NCBI GenBank assembly: GCA_947177545.1
Contig: CAMWVF010000054.1
Span: 1-6,844 of the forward strand
From: an uncultured Clostridia bacterium
Lineage (GTDB): Bacteria; Bacillota; Clostridia; Oscillospirales; Ruminococcaceae
Direction: 5' to 3'
Length of the DNA stretch: 6,844 nucleotides
Both the position numbers and the translations under genes were made by a program. Under the pieces are notes generated by a model. That model had not been told where the DNA came from. It ran no database searches and saw only the letters and a program-made list of their open reading frames with translations. The first letter of the stretch is position 1; each line of letters starts with the position of its first letter. Of this stretch, positions 5,840 to 6,844 are shown one piece after another.

Positions 5840-6787
5840 ATGAGAGCAAATTTAGGCACAAGCTATCAGTTCCGCAGTTCTTTTGCCAGAAGAAGCAGTA
5901 CTGTCAGCCTGAGGAATGCTTACAGAAAATCTGCAAGAACAAAAAGTACGAATTTAGATGCGTCAAATTCATCGTCGGTACACGGTACAAGCTATTTCAG
6001 AGGTATGAGGCTTTCGGGAAGCCATACAAACAAAAGTTTAAAGGATATTAAAATAAGCGGCAGTAATTCGCTGTCGAATACGAGCCAAGTCTCAGTAAAA
6101 AAATATGAGAACAAGGCTGTCGAGAACTTTAAAATAATAAGCAGTGCGCAGAATAGCTTGAACGAGAATATCCCGAAATGGCTGAACGAGGCGGGAGTAC
6201 CCGATGATTTGAAATTCGAGTTCGATTATGATATTGATAAGCAAAGGGCGGAGGTCACCAAAATATCCGACGAGCAGTACCGTGAGACTGTTGAGACTGT
6301 CTTAAACAAAAAAATGGGTAAGGAAACGCTCTATACCGCGTTTGCTTCAAGAATTATGAACGGTTATATCTCCTCGGCGTACTATCCTGCCGCCGCAAAA
6401 AGTCTTGAAAACTGCTTCGGACAGGATATTGACGACCTTTCCATCGACAAAAACGGAAATATACGCGGCATGAACGCAAATCTGCAAAGGGCAATAAAAG
6501 CCGCCAAAAGCGGCAGGGAATATACTTACATAGAAAGCCGCCGTTTCCCCGCGGAAGATATCGAGGGAGTGTTAAAGCGTCTGCTTTCGGACAAGAAAAT
6601 CACTCCGAACGTTTCTCATATGAGCTACGACGGAAAAAATATCAGCACAAATGACGGCAAATTCAAGCTCGGGAAAAGCTTTGACCCCAATTTCTTCAGC
6701 GATAGCCGTTATGTTATGAGAGGCGCGATAGCTCTGCCCACCGAGTATGATTACGACGGTTGGATCGCACATGAGAAAATGTTTTGA
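5840..6787 (+). CDS. Unrecognised 315-residue protein with Ser-rich basic N-terminal region
   Basis: I do not recognise this family. Residues 1-85 contain 22 serines and many Arg/Lys, with the first acidic residue at 40; the stretch looks disordered, has no signal peptide and no membrane segment. It holds two copies of GTSY (6-9 and 49-52), each followed by an aromatic residue and Arg. From about 88 on the protein looks folded and mixed alpha/beta. Features include KWLNEAGVPDDLKFEFDYD (113-131), a possible helical core (145-225, with TLYTAFASRIMNGYISSAYYP), SIDKNGNIRGM (201-211), and a C-terminal YVMRGAIALP (291-300). The ATG at 5840 has AAGGAAGTGA upstream, ending 6 bases before it, supporting real translation. 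It ends in the tandem stops TGA-TAG. The preceding neighbour is a miniature element; no promoter is obvious, so transcription may come through that element. Cytoplasmic by default; export by a non-Sec route cannot be excluded. Confidence 0.7.
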   Translation: MRANLGTSYQFRSSFARRSSTVSLRNAYRKSARTKSTNLDASNSSSVHGTSYFRGMRLSGSHTNKSLKDIKISGSNSLSNTSQVSVKKYENKAVENFKIISSAQNSLNENIPKWLNEAGVPDDLKFEFDYDIDKQRAEVTKISDEQYRETVETVLNKKMGKETLYTAFASRIMNGYISSAYYPAAAKSLENCFGQDIDDLSIDKNGNIRGMNANLQRAIKAAKSGREYTYIESRRFPAEDIEGVLKRLLSDKKITPNVSHMSYDGKNISTNDGKFKLGKSFDPNFFSDSRYVMRGAIALPTEYDYDGWIAHEKMF

Positions 6788-6844
6788 TAGAAAATGTACG
6801 TAATGAGAGGGTCGGTTTCGCTGCTTATGAATAATGGCTATGAC
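6710..6844 (+). repeat. Diverged protein-level repeat (YVMRG motif) on both sides of a double stop
   Basis: Codons 6710-6757 encode YVMRGAIALPTEYDYD and codons 6797-6844 encode YVMRGSVSLLMNNGYD, in the same reading frame, 29 codons apart. Eight of 16 residues are identical and three more are Ala/Ser or Ile/Val swaps. The DNA matches at only 30 of 48 positions, and conserved residues use different codons. This points to an old duplication kept at protein level rather than a recent copy. The second copy is cut by the window edge. Confidence 0.6.
6794..6844 (+). CDS. Start of a second open frame beginning MYVMRG, cut by the window edge
   Basis: After the TGA (6785-6787) and TAG (6788-6790) ending the previous gene, the same frame reopens as Lys then ATG at 6794 and stays open for 17 codons to the edge. 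Its product begins MYVMRGSVSLL, matching residues 291-299 of the preceding protein. No Shine-Dalgarno is visible before the ATG (the upstream bases are GTTTTGATAGAA). It may therefore be a weakly or re-initiated small gene, a continuation of the preceding protein broken by the stops, or untranslated. AGAAAATGT occurs at 6774-6782 and again at 6789-6797, exactly 15 bases apart and in frame, which could mark a short duplication that introduced the stops. Confidence 0.35.
   Translation, partial: MYVMRGSVSLLMNNGYD

Noticed and set aside
1..6844. CRISPR array, tRNA or rRNA genes
   Set aside because: No regularly spaced direct repeats, no cloverleaf with conserved T-loop bases, and no rRNA-like segment were seen on either strand.

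Overview
The window looks like a chromosomal segment of a low-to-medium GC Gram-positive bacterium of the class Clostridia, probably the Ruminococcus/Oscillospiraceae side. The reasons are strong AAGGAGG-type ribosome binding sites, textbook sigma-A promoters in AT-rich spacers, a clostridial-style RadC that begins with a basic HRERMRKRF segment, and an Asn-Arg-Leu-Asp-Arg (rather than His-Arg-Leu-Asp) pseudouridine synthase motif. The taxonomic placement is inference from these traits, not from a database comparison.

Left half, minus strand (about 3474 down to 1): one promoter appears to drive a four-gene run, radC - uvrB - GNAT acetyltransferase - lipoprotein (the lipoprotein is cut by the window edge). 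The last three genes are tightly packed: 9 bases separate uvrB and the acetyltransferase, whose Shine-Dalgarno overlaps the uvrB stop, and 2 bases separate the acetyltransferase and the lipoprotein. The promoter has perfect spacing (TTTACA-17-TATAAT). A 12-base palindrome of the form AAAC-N4-GTTT lies where transcription should start. This resembles the Gram-positive LexA (SOS) box GAAC-N4-GTTC and would fit an operon containing the nucleotide excision repair gene uvrB.

Right half, plus strand: a back-to-back promoter (TTGAAA-17-TATAAT) drives a RluA/RluC-family 23S rRNA-type pseudouridine synthase after a leader with a perfect 8-bp inverted repeat. A second promoter (TTGCAA-18-TATAAT with extended -10) drives a PHP-domain phosphoesterase of the TrpH/YciV (RNase AM-like) type. 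The gap after it holds two GC-rich hairpins and then a 187-bp near-palindrome with 20-bp terminal inverted repeats, most likely a MITE-type miniature mobile element with no coding capacity.

The right end holds a 315-residue protein I do not recognise. It has a Ser-rich, basic, apparently disordered N-terminal third and a C-terminal motif YVMRG. Directly after its TGA-TAG double stop, in the same frame, a second copy of that motif opens another reading frame that runs off the window. The miniature element and this unknown protein with its repeated motif are the least ordinary parts of the window. The rest is conserved housekeeping and repair.
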